NCBI RefSeq assembly: GCF_000165425.1 | Contig: NW_001799629.1 | Location: forward strand, 250,737-314,736 | Source: Paramecium tetraurelia | Taxonomy: Eukaryota > Ciliophora > Oligohymenophorea > Peniculida > Parameciidae | Reading direction: 5' to 3' | DNA length: 64,000 nucleotides | Shown: in pieces, positions 35,638-47,524 of the stretch | How the letters are laid out: each line of letters starts with the position of its first letter | Position numbering within the stretch: the stretch's first letter is position 1 | The notes under the pieces: model-generated | Seen by the model: the letters and a program-made list of their open reading frames with translations, nothing else | Database searches by the model: none | What the model was told of the DNA's origin: nothing | Position numbers and translations under genes: made by a program

Positions 35638-37389
35638 TCATATGACCCAATTAGATCCATCTTCGAAATACTTTTATATCAGCTTATTGTGAAATCTTGG
35701 ATATTCAAAATATTATTCATATTCGAAAATATTTTTTTTATTTGGATACAAGCATTTAAATTGTCCCAGTCTCAGTTGTTCTTCTAATGATTGTATCATA
35801 ACATCTAGATCCTCTTAATTTACTTTTTATTTAAAATTTCTTGAATTTATAGACTGAATATCATTAATATTCCTTTCATACAGTTTCTTTTTTATCTGTA
35901 TCCTAAAAGCCTTTTTGGTATGATATTCTAGTCCAATCAAATGTAACATATCTGATATCAATTAAGATTTTATTTAAGCATCCAACTCAGAAGATGAGTT
36001 TAAGGAAGGACTTACATTAACTTCGAGTAACCATGGCTTTAATTTTTCATCTATCAGTATATCAAATCCAAATAACTCAAAATAATTATTTTTATGTTCC
36101 AATGCTAAGAAGTATAAATAAGAATATAATTACTTATTCTATTTTCAAGCAGAAGAGGGTCAGCTGCAATACAGGTCTTTAACACTACATCTTGGATTGA
36201 TTTAAATAATAATTTGTGGTTAATTCCTTAGTTCATCAACTATTGTTTGTATTCCTTATGTGACCACTTAGAGGTTTTTAATTATTTTCCGATATCTTAA
36301 TTATTGGCTATGAAATTAGGGGATTATTTATTGACTGAAAAATTAGTTAAATGTATGAATCTCTTCTTGATATCTGAACTTTTAAGTGAATATTCTTAAG
36401 TGGCAAATCTGACCAATCCATCTTTATACATATAAACTCGCAATGGATCTGTTGAAGTAATTAAAACATAAACTCTTAGATCGTATTTAAAATTATTAAT
36501 TAAGTGAGGATTGGAAATATAATCCATGACTAAATATCTTTTATCAGCAGTCAATTTAGATTTCTTGCTGATTAATTTGATACCATTTCCTCTTGCAGAT
36601 GCAACTGGTTTCTTAATCCACAAAGTTTTCTTGGGAGCACATTCCCTAATTCTTTCGAATCTCTCGAAATCATATTGTAATAAATAAGTATTGGGAATAA
36701 AAGAGTATTCAGTTGGAAATCGTCTTTTAACTTTAGAGAGATGAATCCATAAGTTATCTTTTCTCCCTACACTCCAACAGCCAGGAAAATGATTAGTTTT
36801 TTAATACTTCTTCATTTCATTTAAAGTTTCCTTGCTCGCCAATCCCCAATAAAGTAACCAATTATCATCATCAGTCCTTTCGAATCCAGCAGCCTCAAAA
36901 GCATTTAATACACATTTGAAAGGTACCTAACCTTAGAGCTTATAAAATAATGGTTTTTTGATCTCCTCTACTAAAAATTGTTAAGTTCTTTTTTGTTGAA
37001 GCAATTCTAAAATATAATATTAATGTACATGGATATGGAAAGTTAATAGTATAAATGTGTGGTCTATAAGGAGATTGCCAAACAAGTTGAAATTGTTTAT
37101 TAGTAATTGTTGTTGATGGTTCCATTATGGAACTATCTATTTCTAAATTTCTCTCGGTTGATACTTTTTGAGTACAACTATCAGTTTATGATAATATTTC
37201 TTTTTGCATTTAGTTTCTTGTTTTTAATGATCGGTTACGCACTTTTAATTGTTTTTAAACGACTTTGACAATATTATTTTAAGATTATGATTAAGAAGTA
37301 ATTCTAGAATGAATTGTTATTGAGGATGCAGCTAGAGGAAGATAAACTGTTTATGCTTTTCTGCTCTATATTTATACTCTTTTTTACAT
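35638..37389 (-). CDS. Tubulin tyrosine ligase-like enzyme (TTLL, glutamylase type)
   Basis: 566 residues with introns of 22 and 29 nt and a correct exon sum. An N-terminal Gln/Ser-rich extension of about 90 residues precedes the ATP-grasp domain. Conserved pieces are [39 protein letters not shown] (ATP lysine and glycine loop), [50 protein letters not shown], and [20 protein letters not shown] with EVNVSPSL (metal-binding Glu and Asn). This set is typical of TTLL4/TTLL5-like polyglutamylases rather than TTL itself. The enzyme adds glutamate side chains to axonemal and cortical tubulin. Its start codon lies 18 bp after the stop of the upstream gene on the same strand. Confidence 0.93.
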
Positions 37390-37407
37390 TTATTAATTAA
37401 AATAAAA

Positions 37408-38591
37408 TCATTAAATTTGTAATGACGACTTATGCCACGGTAAGTCTATGTTATATAAACGCTTAGTAGAATTCGAAGAACCATAAAATACTGTATTTTG
37501 ATTTTTGTTTTCTTGTTGTTCATTTTCGAATATTTCAATTTCTTCTTCTAAAATTTTAGGAATCTAAAATATTAAGATTAATTAACATTTGTTTATGATA
37601 ATCGTGGTTTCTAGTGTTCCTGATTACTAATTGCTGTAATAGGCCTAGACATTTTCATTTATGTTGGCATCACTATAGCAGTTGATGGCCTTAAAGATGT
37701 TTAAGATTAAACTCCTAATTTGCCACTTATATTTTTTCTCATTGATGCTTTTGTACTGACTGCACTTGATGCTCTTTATAAATATTCAGTCATGAAAGCT
37801 GGATCTTGCATCATTTTCTTATGCTATTAAACATCTTATCTGATATCTTCAATAGCTTCTGATATCTAAATTTTTTATGTTTATTTTTAGAATTAAGGAT
37901 GCTCCTTTAATTATTTAATATTCGGTATGCTCTTCCTAGATTCCTCGTTTTGTAATTATTTATTGTGTTGATTGGCTTGAGATTATAGAAATTCCTTTGA
38001 TCCAACAAACTCTTCTAATAATTATACTCTGAGCATCTTCCCATTTAATTTAGAATGATTCAAAATTTGCTAAGCATTTTTTAATTTAGATTTAATTTCA
38101 ACATATAATTCAGGGTCTCTTAAGAGTTTTTTAAATTCCCCAATACCAGCATCCTTATTTTTCAAGAATTATTGATGTTTTTAAGTCCTTTTTTAAATAT
38201 AGTATTCATTTCTATCCTTTAAGGATCTGCCCTTAAAGACAGCCTTGTCCATATTGTATTGATAATTCATATAATGTTGAATTTTTGCATCCGGATTCTT
38301 GGCAGTTTTATATCCAGTTTAATCTACGACATAGAGGTTGTCCTAAAGTAGTCTAATAATTAAACCATTTTGGGATCTCTTGTAAGATCCATCTTAGTTT
38401 TAGGAATCTTCTCATAATAAGCCCATCTGTCAACTGTATTTGCCATAAGGTAGAGAAACTCGAATTCTTAAAGGAAGCCCTTAATCTAGAGAAAGTCTGT
38501 GCATCGTTTTATCCATTCTTCCAAAACACTGGTGCTTATGGCTTTTCCTATTGCCTGAAATAAGGAATATGTTATAAAAGTGTATACCCAT
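37408..38591 (-). CDS. Hypothetical protein, about 378 aa
   Basis: The model starts at 38591 (MGIHFYNIFLISGNRKSHKH) and uses introns of 24 nt (ends GAG; 27 nt also possible) and 23 nt. A second ATG gives MDKTMHRLSLDQGLPLRIRV as an alternative start. The N-terminal 130 residues look like a small beta-rich domain (LPLRIRVSLPYGKY; NGLIIRLLQDNLYVVDQTGY). The rest is helical and charged (LKDRNEYYIQKRTQKHQQFL; FKKLLRDPELYVEIKSKLKN), then Ser/Thr-rich and acidic at the end (EEEIEIFENEQQENKN). It is sandwiched 15 bp after one gene and 18 bp before the TTLL gene. No family is recognised. Confidence 0.62.
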
Positions 38592-38606
38592 AATAAATTG
38601 TTAATT

Positions 38607-39076
38607 TCAGTTGCATTACATGGTACTCCTTCACTCATTAACTCTTACTCTCGAAGATGGAATATAAGACAAGCATCTTTTATATCCTTCATTCTAGATA
38701 AAGAATAAGAGATTACGTAAGAAGTCCATCATGATAAAGTTAAATTGCTGCTTTGATGTTACGAACATTAAAATGTGTTAAACGTCCATTTAGGAACTGA
38801 AATAAAAAATAAGTGAAATACCCTTGGAACTTCCTGTAGAAAGTAAAGGGATCTAAAAGTTGAGAAGATGGTTTAAATGTCAATCTTAATCTTTTCCACT
38901 ATCTAAATTTAATGTTCTTGTTCAAGGATCTGAACTACCAGGAAAAAGATAGGCTACATCTACATATAATCCGATATCAGCATTCTTAGATCCTCATATT
39001 TGATTTGGCCTCTTGCACTGAATTCACTTTGAATCCCGTATATTGTAAATTCTTCTAGTTGTTATGCTTCAGTCAT
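38607..39076 (-). CDS. Hypothetical small protein, about 133 aa
   Basis: A four-exon model (introns 25, 23 and 20 nt) starting MTEAQQLEEFTIYGIQSEFS. The stretch ARGQIKYEDLRMLISDYM has the look of an EF-hand-like helix-loop-helix, and TMKDIKDACLIFHLRE closes the protein. The exon sum fits, but other frames across 38,850-39,000 are also open and partly protein-like, so the middle exons are uncertain. The start codon faces that of a TMBIM-like gene across 27 bp. Confidence 0.42.
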
Positions 39077-39103
39077 TTATAAATAAATAATTTAATCAAT
39101 AAA
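39077..39103. promoter_or_regulatory. 27-bp shared divergent start region
   Basis: Start codons at 39076 (minus) and 39104 (plus) are only 27 bp apart, in A/T-only DNA apart from one C. Both transcription starts must overlap here or lie inside coding sequence. No factor site is recognisable. Confidence 0.42.
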
Positions 39104-39921
39104 ATGGACTATGAATAGAATAATTATTAGGCATTCGATATTGAAATAATCGATACCGAGCAACAAAGAATAGAGTATGCGAGATTAAGTTTCATCAGAA
39201 AGGTAAGATATTGCCTAATGAGGTGTTTTTGATATTGTTATTTCAGATTGGATTCACTTTCATCTCTACATTGATAGCATATTCTTAAATTGCAATTATT
39301 GAATACCTTTTGCTGCAGACCATTCTTATTTTGGATATTTATGGTTGTATTGATCTTAGTAATATTTTTGCTAATGAGCTTTTTAAAAGTAAGTTTATAT
39401 GTAAATCAAGATTAGCCAAACAACATCCCTATAATTATATCTGTTATAGTTGTTTCACCCTCTCCATCTCATACATATTTATTTACACTACACATCATTA
39501 TCCTACGTACTCAAATCACATCCTTTCATTGATTACATTACAAATTGGCATCATCATTTCCCTCATCACTTACTCATATTTTACAACCTCGGAGATCAAT
39601 CTAAACAAGGGTTTAATCTGCATAGTCATTACCACTACTCTACTATTCATATTCTTATTCCTCTACTTCAAATTATCCCTCATATTTTTATTTATATTAT
39701 CATTCCTCATCATCTTGTATGGAATGCATATTATAATTGATACACTTCTTATTGTCAATGGAGAAGTAAGAAGTTGATAATTATATTAGAAACATGAATT
39801 AGACATAGATGATTATATAATTGCAGCCTTGATGACACAAGTTGACATTATTGGACTCATTTCAATACTTTATCAGAAATTGATTTCCAAAATTTCAAAG
39901 ATATAAATCAACAGTAACTGA
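39104..39921 (+). CDS. TMBIM/Bax-inhibitor-1-like multispanning membrane protein
   Basis: 257 residues with introns of 20 and 24 nt. It has the TMBIM layout: a hydrophilic N terminus, then (R)-L-S-F-I-R-K-V-F-L-I-L-L-F-Q leading into a first span, a cytosolic KQHPYN segment (the family has (K/R)-x-x-P-x-N before span 3), four more hydrophobic spans (TLQIGIIISLITYS; IVITTTLLFIFLFLYF; LIFLFILSFLIILYG), and a C-terminal DTLLIVNGE...DIDDYIIAALMTQVDIIGL matching D-T-Q-L-(I/L)...Y-(I)-x-A-A-L-x-L-Y-x-D-I-I. These proteins modulate calcium and stress in ER/Golgi membranes. Span 2 is weak in the chosen frame, while the +1 frame there is strongly hydrophobic (FLFWIFMVVLILVIFLLMSF). A missed splice or a frameshift is therefore possible near 39,330-39,390. 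Confidence 0.66.
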
Positions 39922-39933
39922 TAATATAAACAA

Positions 39934-41744
39934 TCATTAATTTCTAGTATACTATTGTTTCCACTCCTCGCATTCTCTATTTTTCATCTCTATCTGGTAT
40001 CTCAGAGTTCTATTCTCACTCTCCAAAATTTCAACTTATGATTCCATCTATCTCTTGATCTATTCAATCTGAGACCTCTTGATTTCTTCCTTTACCTATT
40101 CTGATACCTCTTACTATTTCTGTATCTCAATCAATTTCTATTTTTGACACTCCAACTCCACTTACATTCTTTGTATCAATAACTAAACATTAAATTTATT
40201 ATTACATTATTCTCATTGTTCCTTAAAGCTAACTAAGTCTGTTGTCTAAGAATCATTCATCATATTCATTTGATCTCTATTCTAATAGTTCAGTCAATTG
40301 ATTAACTTAATCATTTAGTTGTTCAATCTCTTAATTTTGCTCTTGAATATCATTCTCATATTGTAATTGCAACGAATCATATTCATTCTATACTTATTTT
40401 AGTTAAGATGTTGTAGTTTAATTATGCTAATTCAAGTTTTCTAGTGAAATTTACAATTCTTAATTCAATTACTAATTTTCTTGTAATTATTTTTAAGTTT
40501 AATCCAATTGTTAATTCACTTTTTAAATCTCTTACAACAATTTATTAATCTATTATTAATATTCCATCTTTATTTCCGAAACTGATTTTCTATATTTCTG
40601 ATCTAAATCTTAGGAACACAACTAATTCTGCTCTTGTAAATTGCAATTCTATTCCACTTGTGATTATATCTCATCTTGTAAGCCTTAAATTAAATCTATT
40701 ATTATATTTTAAATATTTACTCTGCTATTCTAGTATTTATTGATTCAAAATATTATTCTCATATTAAAGTTAACTAATCCTATGCACTAAACACTCCTTT
40801 TCATCTAGAAACTCCTTCTCTTATGATTTAACTTATTATTCATTTTATTATATGAGTTTATTAACTTCTCTTTTCTTTTCCTCTTAAAGATCCTAATACT
40901 TCACTTTTAGAGCTTCCAATTGCTGCATTAAATTCTTTTCTCCTACCTTCATCTCATTTACTATTTTATCCAATTATACAATCTCTTATTTCTAAAACTC
41001 AATGGCCTGATTTCTTCTCACCAATTCATCTTATAATTTCTAAATTTGATCATCCATTAATTGTAATTGTTCTAAATGTGCTTATTGGATCTCTTATAAA
41101 TTTTAATTATATTTCTAATCCTTTTGAAATAATTGCATAGAAGCATCCTTATCCATATTCAGTTTTTCGTGTTATAGATACTTTAATTCAGATGAGAAAT
41201 CATTCAGTTATTGTTTCTATACATCTATTTATTTATTCAAACGACTCAATTGCGTATCCTTTTCTCTCAATTTACTATTGAGCTCATCATTCTATTATAT
41301 AGAATTCTTCAATTCCTTAGTTAATTAGTCCAAATGTTTCTCATATTCTAGCATTGTTTAAGTCTGATTAGTCGAAATACACTAAAATAATTAGCACATT
41401 AGATAGTACTCTTGCTTCTGCTTATTCATATCGACGTTTCCAGTTGTTGATTTCGTGTTATTGCAATTCTACCAAATTCATCAATTTCTTAATCTCAAAT
41501 TCTGGATTTATAAAGGTATTGCTTTGTTTCATATCCATATCAATGCTCTTCTCAAACTTGCTTGTGTAATGGGAATTCCTCAGACTCTATTGTGATTTTT
41601 GTAATGTAGATCCTAAAATTAAAACAAATTAGAACCTTATTGTAACTCAGTGTAATGGGGACTTTTGGATTATGTATTTGGAGATATTGTATTTCTCGAT
41701 TTTGGTGGTGATGAGGTTGGTACTGGTTTTAAAAATGAAGACAT
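39934..41744 (-). CDS. Long coiled-coil protein, about 554 aa
   Basis: The model begins MSSFLKPVPTSSPPKSRNTI and uses six introns of 22-28 nt; the exon sum fits. After a Ser/Pro/Gln-rich head of about 65 residues, the remaining 480 are continuous heptads with very high Gln content, most coded by TAA/TAG (EQLQLMDDQIQKLQDELVRR; LEQQNLIQGLQDEIQSQVEQ; IEQIKRQMESQVEILESENR). Two introns around 40,250-40,330 are less certain. Its stop lies 12 bp from the converging stop of the TMBIM-like gene. It is likely a cytoskeletal or basal-body filament component; no named family. Confidence 0.74.
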
Positions 41745-42237
41745 CTCTTTTTTCTTCTAACAGACAATTTATAATATTTAATAATCTCGTCATATCGATA
41801 ACCAATTTATTCTTTAATCAATTCCCTTCATAAAGTTTATTCCTTCCAAATATGTCATCATATAACATAATATTTATTCCCCTTTTCATCACTTATTTTA
41901 TAATCTAAAACTTATATTTCTAGAGTAAGTTTTGATAGAATAATAATAAAAAATAAGGAAAAAATTGTGAATCTTATAATTTTATCAACCTTAATAAATT
42001 ACACACTTCTTAAATGATAATAGTTATTTTAGAAATATGCTATATGAATTATCTAATTCAAATGGTATATTAGTTTGCAATTTTTTTTTATGATTATAAA
42101 AATTAAATGCTTGTAAGATAATTCTATTACAATTTTTATTATTTCTTTATTCATTACTTTAGAACTTAAGAATACAAGTAAGAATCCATTAATAGAGCTG
42201 AAATTTGTTTCTAATAAACTGTCCGTACATCAAAAGA
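41745..42237. other. Intergenic, divergent spacer
   Basis: About 490 bp of A/T-rich DNA between divergent genes. A short minus-strand frame near 41,860 (MLYDDIFGRNKLYEG) might be a 5' exon of the coiled-coil gene, but I could not connect it. Otherwise I see nothing. Confidence 0.4.
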
Positions 42238-44958
42238 ATGAGAAAATTTTAATCAGATTTTATAAGAATCATTCGATAATATCTAAGCTTATTCTATTAC
42301 AGCAATTCAAATGCAGAAATCTATTAGGAAATTGGGCAATATTTAATGTAATAATAAGTTCAACAGCCAGTAGATAAAATAACTGAAATATACAAAGAAC
42401 TATAATTCATTCAGAATGAATCTTAAGGTTAATATAATAAAGAAAAATTGATGAATTAAAAGATATTACTCTTTTTTGGATTTACACACTAAGAAGTGGA
42501 TGCATTTTATGCTCATTTTTCAGAAACAAAAGTAATTGAGGAAAATGAATATTTAAAAATGGTAAGACTACAGAAATAGTCAAAAACCTCTTATATTATT
42601 AATACACCATACTCCTTAGGGAATATAACAAATAGATAATTATGCCTTAAATAATACATAAGTAGAATAATTCTATTCAAGGTTCTACTTTAATTTAAAG
42701 ATTGTTAGTATCATATCATTGTTAATTTTGATAATCTTTAAGGAGAAACTTAACAAGCGTAACTTAATTAAATAGTTGATTTTGGATTGTTTAATTTTGG
42801 TAAATTAACCTTTAAAGTGGAAAAGGTTACTTTAATAAATAAAGGTATTAATGATTAATAAACATCTTTTTGTCTATGTAAAGATATTAAGAAAGGTGTC
42901 TAAGATCTCAGGCAAGTCTTTAAGTAGCAAACTTTGAGATACATCTTCTAATAAAATGTATTTTACAAACCAAGTATCGAAAAAAAAAGAGAGGATTTTG
43001 GACCTATGTCATTTTTTTTGGTAGAAATCATGGATGAATTTGCCGTTCAACTTACTAAAATATTATAAAATTATTAGGATAAACTTTTATTATTGCAATA
43101 AATCCCCATTTTATAGGATGAATAAGATTTAAATAAAGGTATAATTAGTCTTTTAAAAAATTTAAATGACGTTTTAACTTAATCATCTTAATACAGTTTA
43201 GAAATTACATTTTAGCTGTTTAAGGGAATTAATGAGGTAAACGAATCTCATAAAAAATTAATAAATGGATGTTTATCAAAACTAAACACCAAATTAATGG
43301 AGACATTTTTAGCAGAAAAAGAAATTTCTATAGAAAACCTTTATTTACCATAAGAATTAGTAAATACTTAGTAATTAGAATTTATCAATAAGATGTTGAA
43401 AAAATACGTAGAAAACTATTTTAAATAGAAAAATGTATCTGAAATTAAAAATCTAAGCTATAATATTAAATGTTGGAATTCATATAGCTCTTTAATGGTT
43501 GAAAGCATTATCTAAAATTTTAAATAAATAACAAAAAGCATATAGCCAGGTCCAAAGGAAGAGAGGGATTTTGGTGTATTTTTATTTGGGAAAAGCAGAG
43601 TTGGTAAAAGCACATTAATAAATATACTAAAAAACCCTGAAAGTTTAACAATAGAAAAGAGAATAAGTGAACTTTGTTATGTAATGAAAAATTAGTTTCA
43701 GACAGAGTTTAAGATTGAACATGGCTGCATGAGTGAAACACAAAACATTACAAGTATGTAGATTGGGGATGTGTGGTATTATGATTGCCCAGGATTTGAT
43801 GATAATATATCCTAATAAATAAGAATTGCACATAGGATTAGTTTATATAATTATTTAAGAAAAACTAAAAAAGTTATAGGATTTTTTTTAATTGATTCTT
43901 CTAATAGAGATGCTTAAATTATTAAGGATACAATTGATCCAATTTATTTATTATTGAAGGATAAAAATTAATTACTACAAGATAACCAAAAATGGGCTTC
44001 TTTGGTTTTGGTCAAATCAAAGGAAAACACAAGAAGAGACTATATTGAAAATTGGGATGAAGCTTACCATAAATTGTTGGAAGGTAAATACACATTTTAT
44101 AGAGAGATGTATTAAAATGATAATTTATGTATTGAATTTCCTAAACCTAAGAAAAATCTATCGTAGGAATAGATTTTATAACAAAATACTCATATTCAAC
44201 AAAAAGTGTTAAAGAGAATAAATGAGAAGAAATAAAATGAAGACTTTTAGCTAAATTTTGATTTATAAATAGATTCAAAACTATTTTATTTGTATGAAAT
44301 CGTTCTCTCCATGCTTCAAAAGAAAATTGAATAGATTGTTGGGCTTTTGGAAAATTAAATTAATATTTACATTTAAGATTGCGAAGATACACTAGAAAAC
44401 AAAAAGTAACTAATTTAAAGCTTAAAAATTTTTATTGGCAATGAAATTAATTAACAGAATGTAAAGGAGGTTTTAAAAAAAATTCTAGAATGGTGTAAGA
44501 TTAATGAATTATTTAAAATTAATTCTATCTTCTTATAAAATACAATAGATGACGTATTGTAATGTTTAATGATAGATGATTATTGCTAAATGAGAAAAAT
44601 TTCCCCAATTAAAGTTGATTCATCAAAGCTCAGAAAAAATGCAGATAAAATTATTAATATTATCTAGAATATTGAAAATATTGAATTAGGATTAAAGGCA
44701 ACATTTATAATAGGGTCTATAGCCGCTGCAGTAACCTCTTTAGGCGCTGCACTACTTGCAGAAGGTGCAGGATTAGCTGCTACAGAGATTATAATTGCGC
44801 AGATTGCCTAGAGAGTAGCTATTAGAGCAGCTATTACTGGAGTAGGTGGAGCCAGTGCTTCAACCATTACATATATTGCATTTATTTTTAAGTAAAACAT
44901 GTTAAAATAGAGATATTAGTCTTATTTATATGAATAAGATTAAAGAATCAATACATGA
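42238..44958 (+). CDS. Large tandem GTPase with hydrophobic Ala/Gly C-terminal region
   Basis: A 907-codon frame with no intron, unusual here. The start at 42238 is the first ATG after an in-frame TGA. Residues about 70-180 look like a degenerate G domain: KILLFFGFTHQEVDAFYAHF where G1 should be (no GKS/T) and SYIINTPYSLGNI like a G3 strand. A helical middle follows. Residues about 440-640 form a canonical G domain: RDFGVFLFGKSRVGKSTLIN (G1), WYYDCPGFDDN (G3, DxPG), VIGFFLIDSSNRD, and SLVLVKSKENTRRDY at the G4 site. More helices lead to residues about 820-885: LKATFIIGSIAAAVTSLGAA, GAGLAATEIIIAQIAQRV and GVGGASASTITYIAFIF, separate hydrophobic helices rich in Ala/Gly. The tail is Gln/Tyr/Arg-rich. 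The style (paired G domains plus hydrophobic C-terminal helices) recalls dynamin-superfamily or GIMAP-like proteins, but I do not recognise the family. Membrane action is inferred. Confidence 0.84.
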
Positions 44959-45691
44959 ATTAATATAAATAATTTAAGTCTATAATTATTGATAAAATAT
45001 CATTTTTTAGTTAAAATCTAATTCTGTATTTTTTCCATTTTTTAAATAACTTATTGTAATTTAAACGAATGGAATTTTTAAAATAAATTTACAACATATT
45101 TTAGTTAAATTAATTCATTATAAACAATTCTTTATAGATACAATCAATGAAATTTCTATTATTTAAGATAACTAGAAAGTAGAATGGTTTGAAGATTAGA
45201 ATTCAAATTTATAATTACAAGATTCATTATAGTTTATTTAAATAATTTAAAGTAAATAACGAAAAATTCAAAATATTTAATTTAAATCCTTCAGTTTATT
45301 GTTTTTCTTGTAAATCAACAAAATGTAAATGACCTATAATTCATATCAATCAATTTTATCGTTTCAAACAACCAGCATTAATTAAGTTTAGAGAATTGAT
45401 TGAAATTTTCAGCCACAAATTAAACTATTAATTAGATTCAAATTTAACTATTAATTAGATTCAAATTTTGAATTTTTATACTTATCAATAAGTTTAGAAA
45501 GAAAAACCTTCTCATAAATTATATTCAGGTAATTTTAAAGTTTCATAATTACTTTCTATGTATTCCATCTAATTTCATAGATCATCGATTATTTACTTCA
45601 AAAATCAATCTTCAAATCAGTAATGAATGTCGAATTCTTCATTATTAAACATAATTAATTAGATAGGCTCTTTTTAAAATATTTTTATAAA
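44959..45691. other. Intergenic, AT-rich, with a short tandem duplication
   Basis: About 730 bp between two plus-strand genes. It is extremely A/T-rich and carries the 23-bp direct duplication at 45423-45468. No coding frame is supported. Confidence 0.45.
45423..45468. repeat. Perfect 23-bp tandem duplication
   Basis: Two identical adjacent copies of a 23-bp unit beginning AACTATTAATTAGATTC, at 45423-45445 and 45446-45468. It lies in intergenic DNA and looks like a recent slippage or microhomology duplication. No third copy is visible nearby. Confidence 0.9.
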
Positions 45692-46075
45692 ATGGGTGCC
45701 ACATGCAAGTTTAGAGAAAGAGATAGAGACAGAGATGTTCTTCTTTATAACTCAAATTCAAATTTGGCAAACTAAAGCTAATATTTAGATAATAAACTTA
45801 ACTAAAAATACAGAATGTGTAGCAAGAGTAACAAATCCAGGAACGCTACTAACTCCCCAATCACTATTGAAAGGCCGCATTTCTTTATAATATATCCAAA
45901 AAATGAAAATTAACTAAATGACTTAGTACTACAACTCTAAAACCTCAATCGAAATAACAATTATTTTATAGAAGAGTACTCATAAATGACAAGCTAATAG
46001 GAAGAATCGAAATATGAAAGCAATTTCGCTTTAGAAGGAATTTCTGAAGGATCGTTCAATGTTTTTCGTATATGA
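45692..46075 (+). CDS. Small hypothetical protein with N-terminal acylation signal, 127 aa
   Basis: An intronless frame starting MGATCKFRERDRDRD. Gly2 with a small residue at position 6 region and Cys5 fits N-myristoylation plus palmitoylation, which would anchor it to membranes (inference). The body is Asn/Ser/Gln-rich with one hydrophobic patch RPHFFIIYPKNENQLNDLVL and an acidic C terminus. TAA/TAG Gln codons are frequent. No family is recognised. Confidence 0.55.
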
Positions 46076-47524
46076 ACTTAACATACCGCACAATGAATAT
46101 AGTTCTGAAAATGATGTAATCCAATTTATTATTATAAAATAACAACTTTTTATAGTTTTCTTCAATAAAGCTAGCAATAATATTTTTGTTGGTTCATATA
46201 CTTCCACCTATAAAATTATACTTCTATAGAAACAATAAAATTATAGAGTATAATTAATTTATAATGGATTCCATATAATTTTTCATAATAATTAAGCCAT
46301 ATTAATATATTAATTGAAATTACCAAATCTTCTAAAAATAAAAATCTGAATATACTTCAATTCATTACATTAAATAATTTATTAATATTTTTCTTATTAT
46401 TTATTAATGATAATTTTAATCTTTAATTGTAAGCTCGATAATTCAAAAATTAATAACAATATAATATTGTGTTGCTTTAAATAATTTCATTAAAACTAAT
46501 TTAATAAAGCTAGCCAAGATTTTTGTATATTTATGATTATCAATGTTGATAAATAATTTAGTTTTTCTAAATTTTATTTTTCATTTTTCAGCCCCTCATC
46601 CTAAATGTAGCTATTTATTATTATAAAACAAATATTGCATGTTTTTAATTTTTTAGTTCAAATTTATAAAAATGCAAATTTATTATAGTTTATATCTTCC
46701 TTTATAACAACTCAAAATTAGATTCTTGAAAATTTATCCTTATATAAAATAATACGTAAATATCGAATAATGCTATAAATACTTTCAATTAAGATACAGC
46801 TTTTTTTTAAATCTAAAATGGATATAAGGGAAATACAACACAATATGCATTATTAATGAAATGAATAATAAAAATTGATTAATAGGTAACTCAGAAAAAA
46901 TCTATCATCATAGATCAATACTATTAATGTTTGCTCTAAAAGTATACATAAATTTTCTATTGGATAATTTTTGTATTTCAAACAATTGGATAGAAATTTG
47001 TATCGTCCATCTTAAATACTGAGAAATTTATCTAACTTAATGAAACTTGAATAAAATACTTATTTCAATTTTTAATTTATTAAGAAATCCTTACTGGATA
47101 TTGTTCTTAGATTTAAATTAACTCAATAAACCTTTGTAAAAATAATATTCAATTAATATTTACGATTTTTTTTTGACTTTTGTGTGTAATCCTGCTATTT
47201 TGTTTTCACTTAATAATTAGATTGCTAATAAAATACAATAAATTTCAATATCTTTAATAATAATTTTATCAAAGATATTAATGTTCTAGTATTCATAAGC
47301 TTTTAAGGAATCTGAATGGTAATACTTGTAAATTATCTATGAAATATGCTAAACTCTATTTATTAATAAATGTTTATAATTTGTAAAAAAAATAAAAAAT
47401 GGATTAATTTTAGACATGCGAAGGCAAGCTCTTGTTTATAACTTATTATTTATATAAATCTAATCGGATTGGAATAGAGTAAAAAAGTGAAATAAAAGGT
47501 GACATATATAATTAATTCACAGAT
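46076..47524. other. Gene-poor AT-rich region, 1.45 kb
   Basis: The longest stretch without a gene in this window. It is dense in A/T runs; all frames longer than about 40 codons have low-complexity translations. No tRNA, hairpin or repeat that I can defend. It might hold a non-coding RNA, a matrix/replication-related segment, or the remains of a gene. Confidence 0.45.

Noticed and set aside
38850-39000. A frame with protein-like text (IGLYVDVAYLFPGSSDP) crossing in-frame TGA codons
   Set aside because: It would need TGA to be read as an amino acid at two or three places. Every other gene here uses TGA as stop, and a spliced model without TGA exists.
39450-39740. Second frame of 96 codons, His/Tyr-rich, inside the TMBIM-like gene
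   Set aside because: The other frame carries the membrane spans and the family's end motif and joins both introns; this one is an overlapping shadow.
45692-45706. Idea that the MG-start protein is a calcium-binding recoverin-type protein because of its acylation signal
   Set aside because: No EF-hand loop is present anywhere in its 127 residues.
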